Position numbers and translations under genes: made by a program. The notes beneath the pieces were generated by a model. That model was not told where the DNA came from, did not search any database, and saw only the letters and a list, made by a program, of their open reading frames with translations. This document shows positions 19,051-27,613 of a DNA stretch of 64,000 bases, in pieces. This stretch comes from Alphaproteobacteria bacterium (GTDB taxonomy: Bacteria; Pseudomonadota; Alphaproteobacteria; UBA2966): contig JAGWAU010000009.1 in assembly GCA_021296255.1 (NCBI GenBank), forward strand, positions 62,001 to 126,000. Reading direction: 5' to 3'. Position 1 is the stretch's first letter; every line of letters starts with the position of its first letter.

Positions 19051-20445
19051 GTGACCGGTGCCGCCGATACCCTCGAGAGGTCGCTCACCAACTCCATGAT
19101 CGTGGCGGCCTATCGGGAGAAGACGCCGACGTCCGAACGCCTGGCTGCCGAGGCGCATGAGCTGTTTCCCAGCGGACTGACCCACGACAGTCGGCATCTG
19201 ACGCCCTACGGCATCTACGTGGAGCGGGCGGAGGGGTCGCACAAATGGGACGTCGACGGGAACGACTACGTCGACTACTTCGGCGGCCACGGAGCCTTGA
19301 TCCTGGGCCACGGCCATCCCGATATCCGTGCCGCTGCCCACGGGGCCCTCGACGATGGTACGCACTTCGGTAGCGGCCACGAGATGGAGATTCGCTGGGC
19401 CAAACTTATCACGCGGCTCCTGCCATCGGCGGAAAAGGTCCGCTTCACGGCTTCGGGTACGGAAGCCACGCACATGGCGCTGCGCATCGCGCGGGCGTTC
19501 ACTGGCCGGCCAAGGATTCTAAGGTTCTTGGGACATTTCCACGGCTGGCACGACCACATGGCATCCGGTGTCCACAGCCATTTCGACGGATCGCCGACCC
19601 CGGGCGTGCTGGATGACGTCGCCGGCGCCGTTACCCTGTGCCCGCCCGGCAACATCGACGCGGTGAAGAACGCCTTCCAAACGCACAATGACATCGCTGC
19701 GGTGATCCTCGAACCCATCGGCAGTCAAACGGGGCAAGTCCCGCATCCTCCGGGATTCCTGACCGAGTTGCGGGAGGTCACGCGGGCGTACGGCGCACTC
19801 CTGATCTTCGACGAGGTGGTGACCGGGTTCCGCGTGTCACGCGGGGGTGCCCAGGCGCACTATGGAGTGATGCCGGACCTGACGACACTCGCGAAAATCG
19901 TCTCAGGGGGCGTCCCCGGTGGAGCCGTTGCCGGTCGAGAGGATCTGCTGGAGCTGTTGGACTTTGGAGCGGCCGTACGGAACGGCAGGGCGAAAATCGG
20001 TCACCAGGGAACCTACAACGCCAATCCCTTGACGGCGGCGGCGGGCGTCGCGGCGCTCACCATCATCGCGGAAACGGATGCCTGTGAGCGCGCGAGTCGT
20101 TCGGCCGCGTCCCTGCGAAGCTCGCTGAACGCGGTCATCGAAGAAGCGAGCGTGCCGTGGGCGGCATACGGCGAGTTTTCCATGTTCCACATCTTCACGA
20201 ATCCCAAAGGCCGAGCGATCAAGGCCGGCGAGTTCGATCCTCTGGACCACGATTTCGAGGAACTCGCCCTGAAGCCGAAGGAAACGATCCACAAGCTTCG
20301 CCTCGCCCTGCTGATAAACGGAGTCGATGTCACCGGCTGGCCCGGCGGCACCGTGTCGGTCGCCCATGGCGAGGCAGACATGTCGCATACGGCAGAAGCG
20401 TTCGCCCGGGCTCTGCACCTGCTCAGGCAAGACGGCGAGCTCTGA
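19051..20445 (+). CDS. Class-III PLP aminotransferase (glutamate-1-semialdehyde aminomutase-like)
   Basis: A 464-residue fold-type I enzyme. PLP contacts: ASGTEATHMALR, the Asp254 box FDEVVTGFR and Lys282 in LAKIVSGG. It resembles GSA aminomutase in sequence, but tetrapyrrole genes are absent nearby and alphaproteobacteria make 5-aminolevulinate from glycine, so a catabolic omega-transaminase or mutase is more likely. Start is GTG 19051 (ATG 19096 is possible). Adjacent enoyl-CoA hydratase suggests degradation of an amino-acid-derived acyl chain. Confidence 0.85.
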   Translation: MTGAADTLERSLTNSMIVAAYREKTPTSERLAAEAHELFPSGLTHDSRHLTPYGIYVERAEGSHKWDVDGNDYVDYFGGHGALILGHGHPDIRAAAHGALDDGTHFGSGHEMEIRWAKLITRLLPSAEKVRFTASGTEATHMALRIARAFTGRPRILRFLGHFHGWHDHMASGVHSHFDGSPTPGVLDDVAGAVTLCPPGNIDAVKNAFQTHNDIAAVILEPIGSQTGQVPHPPGFLTELREVTRAYGALLIFDEVVTGFRVSRGGAQAHYGVMPDLTTLAKIVSGGVPGGAVAGREDLLELLDFGAAVRNGRAKIGHQGTYNANPLTAAAGVAALTIIAETDACERASRSAASLRSSLNAVIEEASVPWAAYGEFSMFHIFTNPKGRAIKAGEFDPLDHDFEELALKPKETIHKLRLALLINGVDVTGWPGGTVSVAHGEADMSHTAEAFARALHLLRQDGEL

Positions 20446-20447
20446 AG

Positions 20448-20464
20448 CGGTTTCAGTCAAACCG
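20448..20464. terminator. Short hairpin between convergent genes
   Basis: CGGTTT (20448-20453) pairs with AAACCG (20459-20464) around a 5-nt loop, 3 bp after the aminotransferase stop and before the convergent small gene. A weak terminator candidate; no T run. Confidence 0.35.
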
Positions 20465-20485
20465 GAACCGCCAAAGGATGGGTTT

Positions 20486-20836
20486 TCACTTCCGCGACTT
20501 GCTCGCTGGAACGATTCGTTTCCTCAGCTTGACGAGTTCGGTTCGCTCGAAGCGGAGATGGCGAAGTTGCTCCGTGCTTCCCTCCCTGGCGGCGATGGCT
20601 TTCGATAGCTCCGCGACCACTTCGTCGATAACTTGGCCGAGCTGACCTTTCTGGTCTTCCGAGCACGGCAGGACGACGTCGTGGTCCATCATCAGGTCGG
20701 CGAAGGCGTCCGCATCGGACTCGCCGAGACGCGTCAGCGCCCGGTCTACCTCGTCCCAGGACGCACGCCACTCTCGATACAGCCTGTCACGCGGACTCCT
20801 TCCCCGGGTTTTGACCGTTTCCTCGAGACGTACCAT
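20486..20836 (-). CDS. Hypothetical protein, charged and helical
   Basis: I do not recognise this family. From the ATG at 20836 it is 116 residues, with predicted amphipathic helices (SWDEVDRALTRLGESD; QVIDEVVAELSKAIAARE) and a basic C-terminus (KLRKRIVPASKSRK). The frame continues upstream to a TTG at 20941 that would bring the start next to the stop of the small membrane protein; the extra residues are Arg-rich and less convincing. Same strand as the next gene, so possibly cotranscribed. Confidence 0.55.
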   Translation of the reverse strand: MVRLEETVKTRGRSPRDRLYREWRASWDEVDRALTRLGESDADAFADLMMDHDVVLPCSEDQKGQLGQVIDEVVAELSKAIAAREGSTEQLRHLRFERTELVKLRKRIVPASKSRK

Positions 20837-20945
20837 GATGCGGACGAATTGCCAGACACGGAAAGTGTTCTTGACCGCGGACGTACGGGCGCCGCTCCGG
20901 CGGATCGCCACGCCGGCCTCCCGGGGCGGTTTCCCCGGCAATCGG

Positions 20946-21152
20946 CTAGGAGTTGCCGATGAGGAACGGAATGACGCGGATAAACAGAAAGCCGAAGATC
21001 AGGAAGGCCAACAGGATCAGTCCGAGTGCGCCGAAACCGTATATGACCCAGGTGGTGGGATCGTTCCAATCCAGCGCGATCTTGCGGTCCTGATGGGTGC
21101 GGGCATCGAGTACCGCTTGTGCTTCGGTGGTCGTCGCGTCTTCTTGTGACAT
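20946..21152 (-). CDS. Small single-pass membrane protein of unknown function
   Basis: A 68-residue protein (MSQEDATTTEAQAVLDART start): soluble acidic N-terminus, then a hydrophobic helix at about residues 37-63 (VIYGFGALGLILLAFLIFG). The next gene is 110 bp downstream on the same strand. No recognised family. Confidence 0.55.
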   Translation of the reverse strand: MSQEDATTTEAQAVLDARTHQDRKIALDWNDPTTWVIYGFGALGLILLAFLIFGFLFIRVIPFLIGNS

Positions 21153-21385
21153 TCCTGCCTCCCGCCCGTGCACGCCCCGAGGACGTCGCGGAGTTCAAGC
21201 TCTTCGATGGTTTCCGGGGGTTCCCCCGAGTCTCCGAATCGGCGCTAGTTTACGTTTCTGGTCACGACGCGCAAGTAGGCGCCGGAAAGCGGTTCGGGAG
21301 TTTTCACGAGGCCGCGGGGGACTTGCGAAATAGCCGGGACACTATAGGGTGGACGCAACTCCTCCGTTCTGAGGGCGAGTCGGGC

Positions 21386-21952
21386 ATGGAACGACCCGTG
21401 CGCATCTACCTCATGCGCCACGCGAAGACCGCCGAACCTTGGCGTACGGCCCTGGATGCTCCGCTCGGCGAGGTCGGGCATCGACAGGCTGGGGAGGCCG
21501 CGCGCGTTTTAGCGCCTCTCGGCCCGCTGCCGCTGTGGTCCAGTCCCTTGCGCCGGGCACGTCAGACGGCGAATCCTCTTGCCGCGCTCTGGCGCACGGA
21601 AATTCATATCGAGCCCCGAATTACAGAGATTCCCGCACCGGGAACGGATCCCAAGGCGCGAGGTGGTTGGCTGATGCGAACGCTCACGTCCCGTTGGCGG
21701 GACATGGACGCAGACCTACGGGCGTGGCGCCACGACGTGCTCGACACGATCGGTGCGGTCCACGAGGACACCGTGATGGTGACCCACTACGTCGTCATCA
21801 ATGCCGTCGTGGGCGCGGCGACGAACGACGATCGCGTGATCAGTTTCCATCCGGACTATACCGACACGATCGTCGTCGAAAGGGCCGGCGCCCGATTGAC
21901 GGTCGTTGACTACACGTTGAACGAGGTTTCCGAGGCGGCGCCCGCGACTTAG
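21386..21952 (+). CDS. Histidine phosphatase family protein (SixA-like)
   Basis: A 188-residue phosphohistidine-type phosphatase. The catalytic box is LMRHAKTAEPW (His nucleophile and the RH motif); WSSPLRRARQTA supplies the second Arg, and VTHYVVINAV the second His. Substrate could be a phosphoprotein or small phosphoester. Start at the ATG in MERPVRIYLMRH; the upstream open frame is not family-like. Confidence 0.88.
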   Translation: MERPVRIYLMRHAKTAEPWRTALDAPLGEVGHRQAGEAARVLAPLGPLPLWSSPLRRARQTANPLAALWRTEIHIEPRITEIPAPGTDPKARGGWLMRTLTSRWRDMDADLRAWRHDVLDTIGAVHEDTVMVTHYVVINAVVGAATNDDRVISFHPDYTDTIVVERAGARLTVVDYTLNEVSEAAPAT

Positions 21953-22042
21953 AGGCCGGCCCGTTCGGCTGGAGCCGCTCCGGCGCCCCTCGTCGCCCGC
22001 GGCAACGGACCTCCCATCCGCGCCAAGGGAATTGGTGCGTCG

Positions 22043-22588
22043 TCAAACGAGATCGGAAACGCCTCGATAATCTCCCTGGCTGTAGAGCAATGCGTGACCT
22101 TCCTCGTGGTCGTGCATCCTGACTTGCACGACGTCGCCGAAGAATATCGTGTGGGATCCCGATTTGACGGCCTCCCGAATCCGGCAGATCACGTTGGCGC
22201 GGGCGTCATGGAGTATGGGGGCGCCCGCCGCCGAATCCGTCCACACGGCGCCGCCGGCGGCAAAACGTTCATCCCAATCCGTAATCCCCGCCTGACCGGC
22301 GAACGCCTCGGCGATCAGGCGCTGATTCTCGTTGAGGATGTTGACCGAGAAGCATCGCGCGTCGGCGATCAAGTCGTGTGACGACGACGCCTGATTCACG
22401 CAGATGAGCATCGTCGGCGGGTCGAGCGAAACGGAGCAGACCGCGGTCATGGTGAGACCGCCGCGCGCGCTTCCGGATCTTGCCGCGACGACCGATACGC
22501 TTGCCGCCAACTGGCGCATCGCCATGCGGAAGCCGTCCGCCATCGACCGGGCAGATTGCGATTCGAAGTCGATCGTGTCCTGGGTCAT
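22043..22588 (-). CDS. Flavin reductase family protein (HpaC-like)
   Basis: A 181-residue FMN-binding split-barrel protein. Typical segments: TMTAVCSVSLDPPTMLICVN (flavin-binding strand region), FSVNILNENQRLIAEAFAG, and the C-terminal GDVVQV. Members supply reduced flavin to two-component monooxygenases; no monooxygenase partner is adjacent, so its client is unknown. Confidence 0.85.
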   Translation of the reverse strand: MTQDTIDFESQSARSMADGFRMAMRQLAASVSVVAARSGSARGGLTMTAVCSVSLDPPTMLICVNQASSSHDLIADARCFSVNILNENQRLIAEAFAGQAGITDWDERFAAGGAVWTDSAAGAPILHDARANVICRIREAVKSGSHTIFFGDVVQVRMHDHEEGHALLYSQGDYRGVSDLV

Positions 22589-22663
22589 CGCCTCACGTGC
22601 ATGTCCCCGAGTGTGGCATAGAGGCGGACTTCAAACCAAACCCCGAGGAGGTATGGCAGCAAC

Positions 22664-22862
22664 ATGGACACGGATGTGATCATGATTGGCCTCGGCCTCA
22701 CAGCGCTTATGGTTGGCCTGGCTCAAGGCGGACATCTCCGGGCTGCGCCAGGAAATACAGCAGTCGGACGGCCGCTTGCGGGCAGTCGAGCACGGCCAGG
22801 CGAAACCAGAGAGCCTGCTGGAAGACCCGCGCGAGGCGATTGGCGCCCGCAGCGCAGCCTGA
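22664..22862 (+). pseudogene. Frameshifted small membrane-anchored protein
   Basis: ATG 22664, behind a strong GAGGAGG at 22644-22650, starts MDTDVIMIGLGLTALMVGL, a membrane helix. After base 22720 the frame runs into unlikely Arg/Pro sequence, whereas the frame beginning at 22722 continues as LKADISGLRQEIQQSDGRLR, AVEHGQAKPESLLEDPREAI and a stop at 22860-22862. Together they form a TM helix plus coiled coil, like a common family of small uncharacterised proteobacterial proteins. One base gained or two lost between them would explain the break; the GGCCTGG surroundings are repetitive. Decay or sequencing error. Confidence 0.55.
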
Positions 22863-23145
22863 TTAACTCGAAGGCCACCTCTCTTGGAGCGAGCATGCTC
22901 TCGAAGGGCGCGGAAATCCTTCGGGCCGTGAGCAATGAGGAGGATCCGAACCGACTGGAAGCTAGCCCGTTGTCGCCCGCCCGGAATGTGTGTCATGAGC
23001 GAACGCACGCCCGCTCTGGACGGCACGGCCTGGTGCCTGCTGCGCGGCAGCGAACGTGGACCTTAACCCTCATCAAGTGTCCCTTGGCGCGCGAGCGCTA
23101 TGGTCGAGCCAGCCAAAACAGGCGATTGGATAACGGCAGGGCGGG

Positions 23146-23325
23146 ATGGAGCTGCTCTATTTCACGGTCATGGCGGTCGTGCTCTACTTCGTCTCCGACT
23201 GGGTCGTTGATCGGATCGAGCATGCGGCGGGCCGTCGTTTCGAACACCGTACGCTGCTCTTCTTCGCCGTCATCCTCGCTCTCGGGACCGTTGCCTTCTG
23301 GCTGATTCGAACGCTACCGGGTTGA
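23146..23325 (+). CDS. Small two-helix membrane protein next to heme-copper cluster
   Basis: A 59-residue protein: MELLYFTVMAVVLYFVSDWV, then a basic loop DRIEHAAGRRFEHRT, then a second helix LLFFAVILALGTVAFWLIR. I recall similar short proteins beside terminal-oxidase genes in proteobacteria, but no function is established. GGGCGGG precedes the ATG. Its stop codon is inside the FNR-type box at 23322-23335, so it is probably a separate unit upstream of the regulated cluster. Confidence 0.7.
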   Translation: MELLYFTVMAVVLYFVSDWVVDRIEHAAGRRFEHRTLLFFAVILALGTVAFWLIRTLPG

Positions 23326-23335
23326 TCTAAATCAA
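23322..23335. promoter_or_regulatory. Perfect FNR/DNR-type binding site
   Basis: TTGAT-CTAA-ATCAA matches the FNR/ANR/DNR consensus TTGAT-N4-ATCAA at all ten positions. It lies 93 bp before the first gene of the heme-copper cluster. A candidate -10 element TAGGGT at 23358-23363 would put the transcription start near 23370, making the box centred at -41.5, the class-II activator position. The regulator itself is not in this window; an O2-sensing FNR or an NO-sensing DNR/NnrR protein would both fit. Confidence 0.75.
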
Positions 23336-23428
23336 TCAGGGCCTTCCGGTGGCCTGCTAGGGTACCCCGGTTGAGCGCCTCTCCCTGACTCGGGCGTGTC
23401 GCGGCGAGGCCGAGAGAGGGGACGAATC

Positions 23429-23605
23429 ATGACGGATACCGGTCAAGACACGAGAGCGTCGGATCAGCCGGCCGAGCGCGTGCCCTTCATGCAGCGCCTG
23501 CTGGACAACCCGTTCCTGCTGCTCTTCCTCGGGGTCGCCGTGCCGGCGGTCCTCTATCTCATGTGGGGGATCATGGAGGTCGCCCAGATCCCCATCGCGC
23601 CGTAG
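23429..23605 (+). CDS. Small membrane subunit of the heme-copper complex (CbaD-like)
   Basis: A 58-residue protein with one membrane helix (PFLLLFLGVAVPAVLYLMWG, residues about 28-47) and a soluble polar N-terminus. Its size and position directly before the CuA subunit recall subunit IIa of ba3-type oxidases. AGAGGGG precedes the ATG at 23429; an upstream in-frame start at 23396 is unlikely because it would lengthen the polar tail with basic residues. Confidence 0.7.
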   Translation: MTDTGQDTRASDQPAERVPFMQRLLDNPFLLLFLGVAVPAVLYLMWGIMEVAQIPIAP

Positions 23606-23620
23606 GCCGGAGGGACCGAC

Positions 23621-24166
23621 ATGGCCATACATCCGCCTGAAAAACGCATTTGGTGGAACGAGCCCCTCGAAAGATCGGAAGTCACGTGGATCACCATCGC
23701 TTTCATCTGGGGCTTGGTGATGTTCTTCACCATGGTGTTCTGGCACTTCACCGGCGAACAGAACCTCTCCAACGAGGCCTACCGTATCCACCCCGAGACC
23801 TTCGCCGAGCGCACCGAGGCGATGGCTGACCAATATACGGTCCGCGAAGAGGGCGACACCGGTATCCCGGTGGTCCATCCACCGCCGGGAAGCGACGTTT
23901 ACATGTTGGCGCGCCTTTGGGAATGGTGGCCGATCCTCGAACTGGAGGAGGGTAAGGATTATCGCCTGCACCTCTCCTCGATGGATTGGCAGCACGGTTT
24001 CTCGCTGCAGCCCGAAAACATCAATATCCAGGTCCATCCGGGCTACGAGCTCGTGTTGACGCTCACGCCCGAAGGCGTCGGAGAGTACTGGGTCGTTTGC
24101 AACGAATTCTGTGGGATCGGCCACCATCAGATGGTGGGAAAGATCTACGTGGTGGAAGCGAAATAG
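23621..24166 (+). CDS. Heme-copper reductase subunit II with CuA site
   Basis: A 181-residue subunit: one N-terminal helix (TWITIAFIWGLVMFFTMVF, about 22-40) and a periplasmic cupredoxin domain. All CuA ligands are visible: His125 (DWQH), Cys160, Glu162, Cys164, His168 and Met171 in CNEFCGIGHHQM. It should accept electrons from a c-type cytochrome or cupredoxin and pass them to subunit I. Such a CuA subunit occurs in ba3 oxidases and also in sNOR-type NO reductases. Ends 10 bp before subunit I. Confidence 0.88.
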   Translation: MAIHPPEKRIWWNEPLERSEVTWITIAFIWGLVMFFTMVFWHFTGEQNLSNEAYRIHPETFAERTEAMADQYTVREEGDTGIPVVHPPPGSDVYMLARLWEWWPILELEEGKDYRLHLSSMDWQHGFSLQPENINIQVHPGYELVLTLTPEGVGEYWVVCNEFCGIGHHQMVGKIYVVEAK

Positions 24167-24176
24167 GGGGCGTGTC

Positions 24177-25901
24177 ATGGCGAGCATCGCTGATACCGGT
24201 ACCCTGCCGAGGGCTGCCGAGTTCCGAACGTGTCCCGACACCGGCCTCAAGATCGACCTCGCGGCCGAGAAGCTGATCCGCTGGAACGCGGTCGTTGCCG
24301 TGGTGTTCCTCGCCATCGGCGGCTTCTTCGGCCTGCTGGTGGCGCTGACCCGCTGGCCAGCGGTCCATCTGTTGCCGGCGGAGTGGTTCTACCTGGCGCT
24401 GACGGCGCACGGCGCCGACGTGCTGCTGTTCTGGGTCATCTTTTTCGAGATCGCCATCCTCTACTTCGCTTCGGCGGTTCTGCTCAACAGTCGCCTCGCG
24501 GCCCCGCGGATCGCCTGGCTCGGGTTCTGGCTCATGCTGGCCGGCGCCCTTCTCGCCAACGTGGCGGTGCTACAAGGCGAGTCGAGCGTCATGTTCACGT
24601 CCTATGTGCCCATGCAGGCGGCACCCCACTTCTATCTCGGCCTGATCCTCTTCGCCGTCGGGGCTTTGGTTGCCGTCGCCGTGTTCTTCGGCACGCTGGT
24701 CATCGCGAAGGATGAGGGCACCTACGAGGGATCGGTGCCATTGGTCACATTCGGTGCCATCGCCGCGGCGGTTATCGCGGTCTTCACCATCACCTCGGGT
24801 GCCATCATTCTCATTCCCACCTTCTTCTGGTCGGTCGGCATCATCAGTCACATCGATCCGGTGATGTACAAGGTCGTGTGGTGGGGCATGGGCCACTCCT
24901 CGCAGCAGATCAACGTCTCGGCCCACGTCGCGGTGTGGTATGCCATCGCCGCCATGGTGCTGGGCGCCAAGCCGCTATCGGAGAAGGTGAGCCGTTTCGC
25001 CTTCCTCATGTACATCCTGTTCCTGCAGATCGCTGCGGCACACCACCTTCTGGTGGAACCGGGTATCAGTTCGGAATGGAAGATCTTCAATACGAGCTAC
25101 GCGCTCTACCTTGCCGTGCTCGGCAGCCTCATCCACGGCCTCAGCGTCCCCGGTGCCATCGAAGCGGCCCAGCGCCGCCGTGGCTTCACCAAGGGCGTGT
25201 TCGAATGGTTGCGCAAGGCGCCGTGGGGTAATCCGGCCTTCTCTGGGATGTTTCTGTCGCTCGTCATGTTCGGTTTCCTCGGCGGCATCTCCGGCGTGGT
25301 GCTCGGCTCGGAGCAGATCAACCTGATCCTGCACAACACCATGTACGTGCCTGGCCATTTCCACGGCACCGTCGTTGCCGGGACGACGCTCGCCTTCATG
25401 GCCATCACCTATCTCGTGGTGCCGCTGATTTTCCGCCGCGAGATCATGTTCAAGAAAGTTGCCCAGTGGCAGCCGTACGTCTTCGGTCTCGGCGTCGCAG
25501 GCATATCGCTGTTCATGATGGGAGCGGGCACGCTCGGCGTCAGTCGGCGCCACTGGGACATCACCTTCTCCGATGCCCCCGTGGCCTTCGACTATCCCGG
25601 CACGGCTTTCTTGATGATGGGGCTGAACGGCGTGTTCGGCGTCCTCGCGGCTTTGGGTGGCCTGATGTATATCGTGGTTGTGGTCTGGTCCGTCTTCTTC
25701 GGAGAACGACGAACCGAGGAGAAAGCGCGGTCCGAGCCGTTGTTGCCCCAGGACGGCGCGGCGGCGGTTGCGACCTACGGCAGCGAGGGCACCCTCAAGC
25801 TGCCGGGCACGATCACGCTCGTCGCGGTCTTCTTCGTGGCTTTTGTCCTCTACTACTTCGTCAACTGGAAGTTCCTGTCGGAAGTCTGGCCCTTGAGTTG
25901 A
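24177..25901 (+). CDS. Heme-copper reductase subunit I lacking the active-site Tyr (candidate sNOR-like NO reductase)
   Basis: A 574-residue, 12-or-more-helix catalytic subunit. Metal ligands are intact: His78 (LTAHGAD) and His396 for low-spin heme, His394 for the high-spin heme (PGHFHG), and CuB ligands His240, His289 and His290 (AAAHHLL). However, oxygen reductases have HPxVY after the first CuB histidine, where Tyr is covalently cross-linked; here the segment is HSSQQ, with Gln244 at the Tyr position. Loss of that Tyr is characteristic of nitric oxide reductases. Together with a CuA subunit and SenC this recalls the norSY-senC genes of ammonia oxidisers. A divergent ba3 oxidase remains possible. 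ATG 24177 chosen; the upstream frame overlaps subunit II. Confidence 0.8.
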   Translation: MASIADTGTLPRAAEFRTCPDTGLKIDLAAEKLIRWNAVVAVVFLAIGGFFGLLVALTRWPAVHLLPAEWFYLALTAHGADVLLFWVIFFEIAILYFASAVLLNSRLAAPRIAWLGFWLMLAGALLANVAVLQGESSVMFTSYVPMQAAPHFYLGLILFAVGALVAVAVFFGTLVIAKDEGTYEGSVPLVTFGAIAAAVIAVFTITSGAIILIPTFFWSVGIISHIDPVMYKVVWWGMGHSSQQINVSAHVAVWYAIAAMVLGAKPLSEKVSRFAFLMYILFLQIAAAHHLLVEPGISSEWKIFNTSYALYLAVLGSLIHGLSVPGAIEAAQRRRGFTKGVFEWLRKAPWGNPAFSGMFLSLVMFGFLGGISGVVLGSEQINLILHNTMYVPGHFHGTVVAGTTLAFMAITYLVVPLIFRREIMFKKVAQWQPYVFGLGVAGISLFMMGAGTLGVSRRHWDITFSDAPVAFDYPGTAFLMMGLNGVFGVLAALGGLMYIVVVVWSVFFGERRTEEKARSEPLLPQDGAAAVATYGSEGTLKLPGTITLVAVFFVAFVLYYFVNWKFLSEVWPLS

Positions 25902-25916
25902 GCGGAGGCGCTCGGC

Positions 25917-26783
25917 ATGGTAGCGGTTGTCAGGGAGCTTTACGGTGTCTTCAAGCTGCGTATCGGATTCGCGATCGCGCTGAGCGCGGCGGCAGGTCTC
26001 GCGGCGACGCCTGGTCCATCCCTCCCGTTCTGGAACGCTACGGCTCTCGTCTTGGCCGTATTGCTTGCAGCCGCGAGCGCCGGCGCCTTCAACCAATTCG
26101 CTGAGCGCGATCTCGACGCGCGCATGGTCCGCACCCGCGAACGGCCCTTCGTCTCGGGCCGGTTTACCGCCGGGCCTTTCTGGCTTGCCATCATCGGTGG
26201 ACTGCTTGTGTTTTCGGTGATGCTGGCCGCCTGGGCCACCAACGTAGTGGCCGCCACGCACGTGTTCCTCGGCGCCTTCGTGTACGGCGTCGTCTACACT
26301 GTGTGGCTCAAGCGCCGCACCTGGCTCAACATCGTCGTCGGAGGTCTGTCGGGAAGTTTCGCGGTGCTGGCCGGTGCAGCGGCCGTCGATGCGAGTCTCT
26401 CCGCCGTGCCGGTCTGCCTCGCAATCGTTCTGTTCCTCTGGACGCCTCCGCATTTCTGGAGCTTGGCGATGGCACTGCGCGAGGACTATGCCCGGGCCGA
26501 GGTGCCCATGCTGCCGATCGTTGTCGGCGATGTACGGGCGGCCAAGGTTATTCTTGCCCATACGGTGGTGCTCGTCGCCTTGTCGTTGATGCCTTTCATC
26601 TACGGGCTTGGCCTCGTCTATCTCGCGTTGGCGGTGATTGGCGGCTGGGTTTTCGTCGAGAAGAGCATCGCCCTCGTACGCACACCCGGACCTGCGGCGG
26701 CGCGCGCGAACTTCAAGGCCTCGCTGCTGCAGCTCTCGTTGATTCTGGTCGGCGCCATGGCGGACGCATGGTTGCCCTTGTAA
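25917..26783 (+). CDS. ctaB: Protoheme IX farnesyltransferase (heme O synthase)
   Basis: A 288-residue UbiA-family prenyltransferase that farnesylates heme b to heme O for heme-copper enzymes. The prenyl-diphosphate/Mg2+ motif is NQFAERDLDARMVRTRERP (residues about 61-79) and the second is WTPPHFWSLAMALREDYA. About eight membrane helices. It lies 15 bp after subunit I and overlaps the SCO gene, so it is part of the same transcript. No heme A synthase gene is present here. Confidence 0.92.
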   Translation: MVAVVRELYGVFKLRIGFAIALSAAAGLAATPGPSLPFWNATALVLAVLLAAASAGAFNQFAERDLDARMVRTRERPFVSGRFTAGPFWLAIIGGLLVFSVMLAAWATNVVAATHVFLGAFVYGVVYTVWLKRRTWLNIVVGGLSGSFAVLAGAAAVDASLSAVPVCLAIVLFLWTPPHFWSLAMALREDYARAEVPMLPIVVGDVRAAKVILAHTVVLVALSLMPFIYGLGLVYLALAVIGGWVFVEKSIALVRTPGPAAARANFKASLLQLSLILVGAMADAWLPL

Positions 26784-27595
26784 GTCGTTGCGCTTCGCGG
26801 GTCTTGACTGCGTTGTGCCTGTTCGCAGCCGTCCCGGGGCTGGCGGCACCGCCAGCTCCCACCGCCTTCGATCCTGATCGGGCGCTTGCGGATAGCCAAG
26901 CGGCTCTGGGACGCACGCTCTCGGGTTACGAATTTCGTGACGCTTCGTTCCGACCGCTGACGCTTTCGGAGTTTCGCGGCCGACCGTTGCTGATCAACCT
27001 GGTCTATACGAGTTGTGCTTACGACTGTCCGCTTACCATCGAGACGTTGGCCGAAGCCATCGATATCGCGCGCGAAGCAGTGGGCCGGGAAAGTTTCCAA
27101 GTGCTGACCGTCGGATTCGACACGCGCATGGATACGCCGGAACGGATGCGCGAATTTGCCGCCAATCATGGCATTCGCGACGACGGCTGGCGTTTCGCCA
27201 GTGCCGAGCACGAGACCATTGCACGACTCTCGAAGGATTTGGGCTTCTTGTTCTTCCCTTCGGCAAAAGGCTTCGACCACATCGCCCAGACTACGCTCGT
27301 CGACGCTGACGGCGTCATCTACCGCCAAGTCTACGGCGCTGCGTTCGATCCGCCCTTTCTGGTGGAGCCGCTGAAGGATCTGGTTTTCGGGCGCGAGAGC
27401 GTGCCGACGTCGCTTGAGGGGCTGATCAACCGCATCCGCTTCTTTTGCACCATCTACGACCCGTCGAGCGGCCGCTACCGGTTGGACTACTCCCCCTTCA
27501 TTGCCATCGCTGTCGGTATCGCCTCCCTCGGCGGGTTGGGCTTCGTCGTCGTGCGCGGTTGGCTCCGTCAGCGTCGCCCTCGCGCGCGGTCCTGA
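26768..27595 (+). CDS. SCO1/SenC-family copper chaperone
   Basis: A 275-residue thioredoxin-fold protein involved in building CuA. N-terminal signal sequence (about residues 10-26), copper-binding CAYDC (after VYTS) and the conserved His in KGFDHIAQTTLVD; a C-terminal membrane helix (about 245-264) makes it doubly anchored. The ATG at 26768 overlaps the end of ctaB by 16 bp in another frame. The partner subunit II keeps all CuA ligands, so the chaperone has a target. In ammonia oxidisers senC follows norSY. Confidence 0.9.
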   Translation: MVALVSRCASRVLTALCLFAAVPGLAAPPAPTAFDPDRALADSQAALGRTLSGYEFRDASFRPLTLSEFRGRPLLINLVYTSCAYDCPLTIETLAEAIDIAREAVGRESFQVLTVGFDTRMDTPERMREFAANHGIRDDGWRFASAEHETIARLSKDLGFLFFPSAKGFDHIAQTTLVDADGVIYRQVYGAAFDPPFLVEPLKDLVFGRESVPTSLEGLINRIRFFCTIYDPSSGRYRLDYSPFIAIAVGIASLGGLGFVVVRGWLRQRRPRARS

Positions 27596-27613
27596 CGGGG
27601 CGAGGGCGGGCGT

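Noticed and set aside
24975-26849. 624-codon minus-strand frame
   Set aside because: Antisense to subunit I and ctaB, made of mirror-image hydrophilic sequence.
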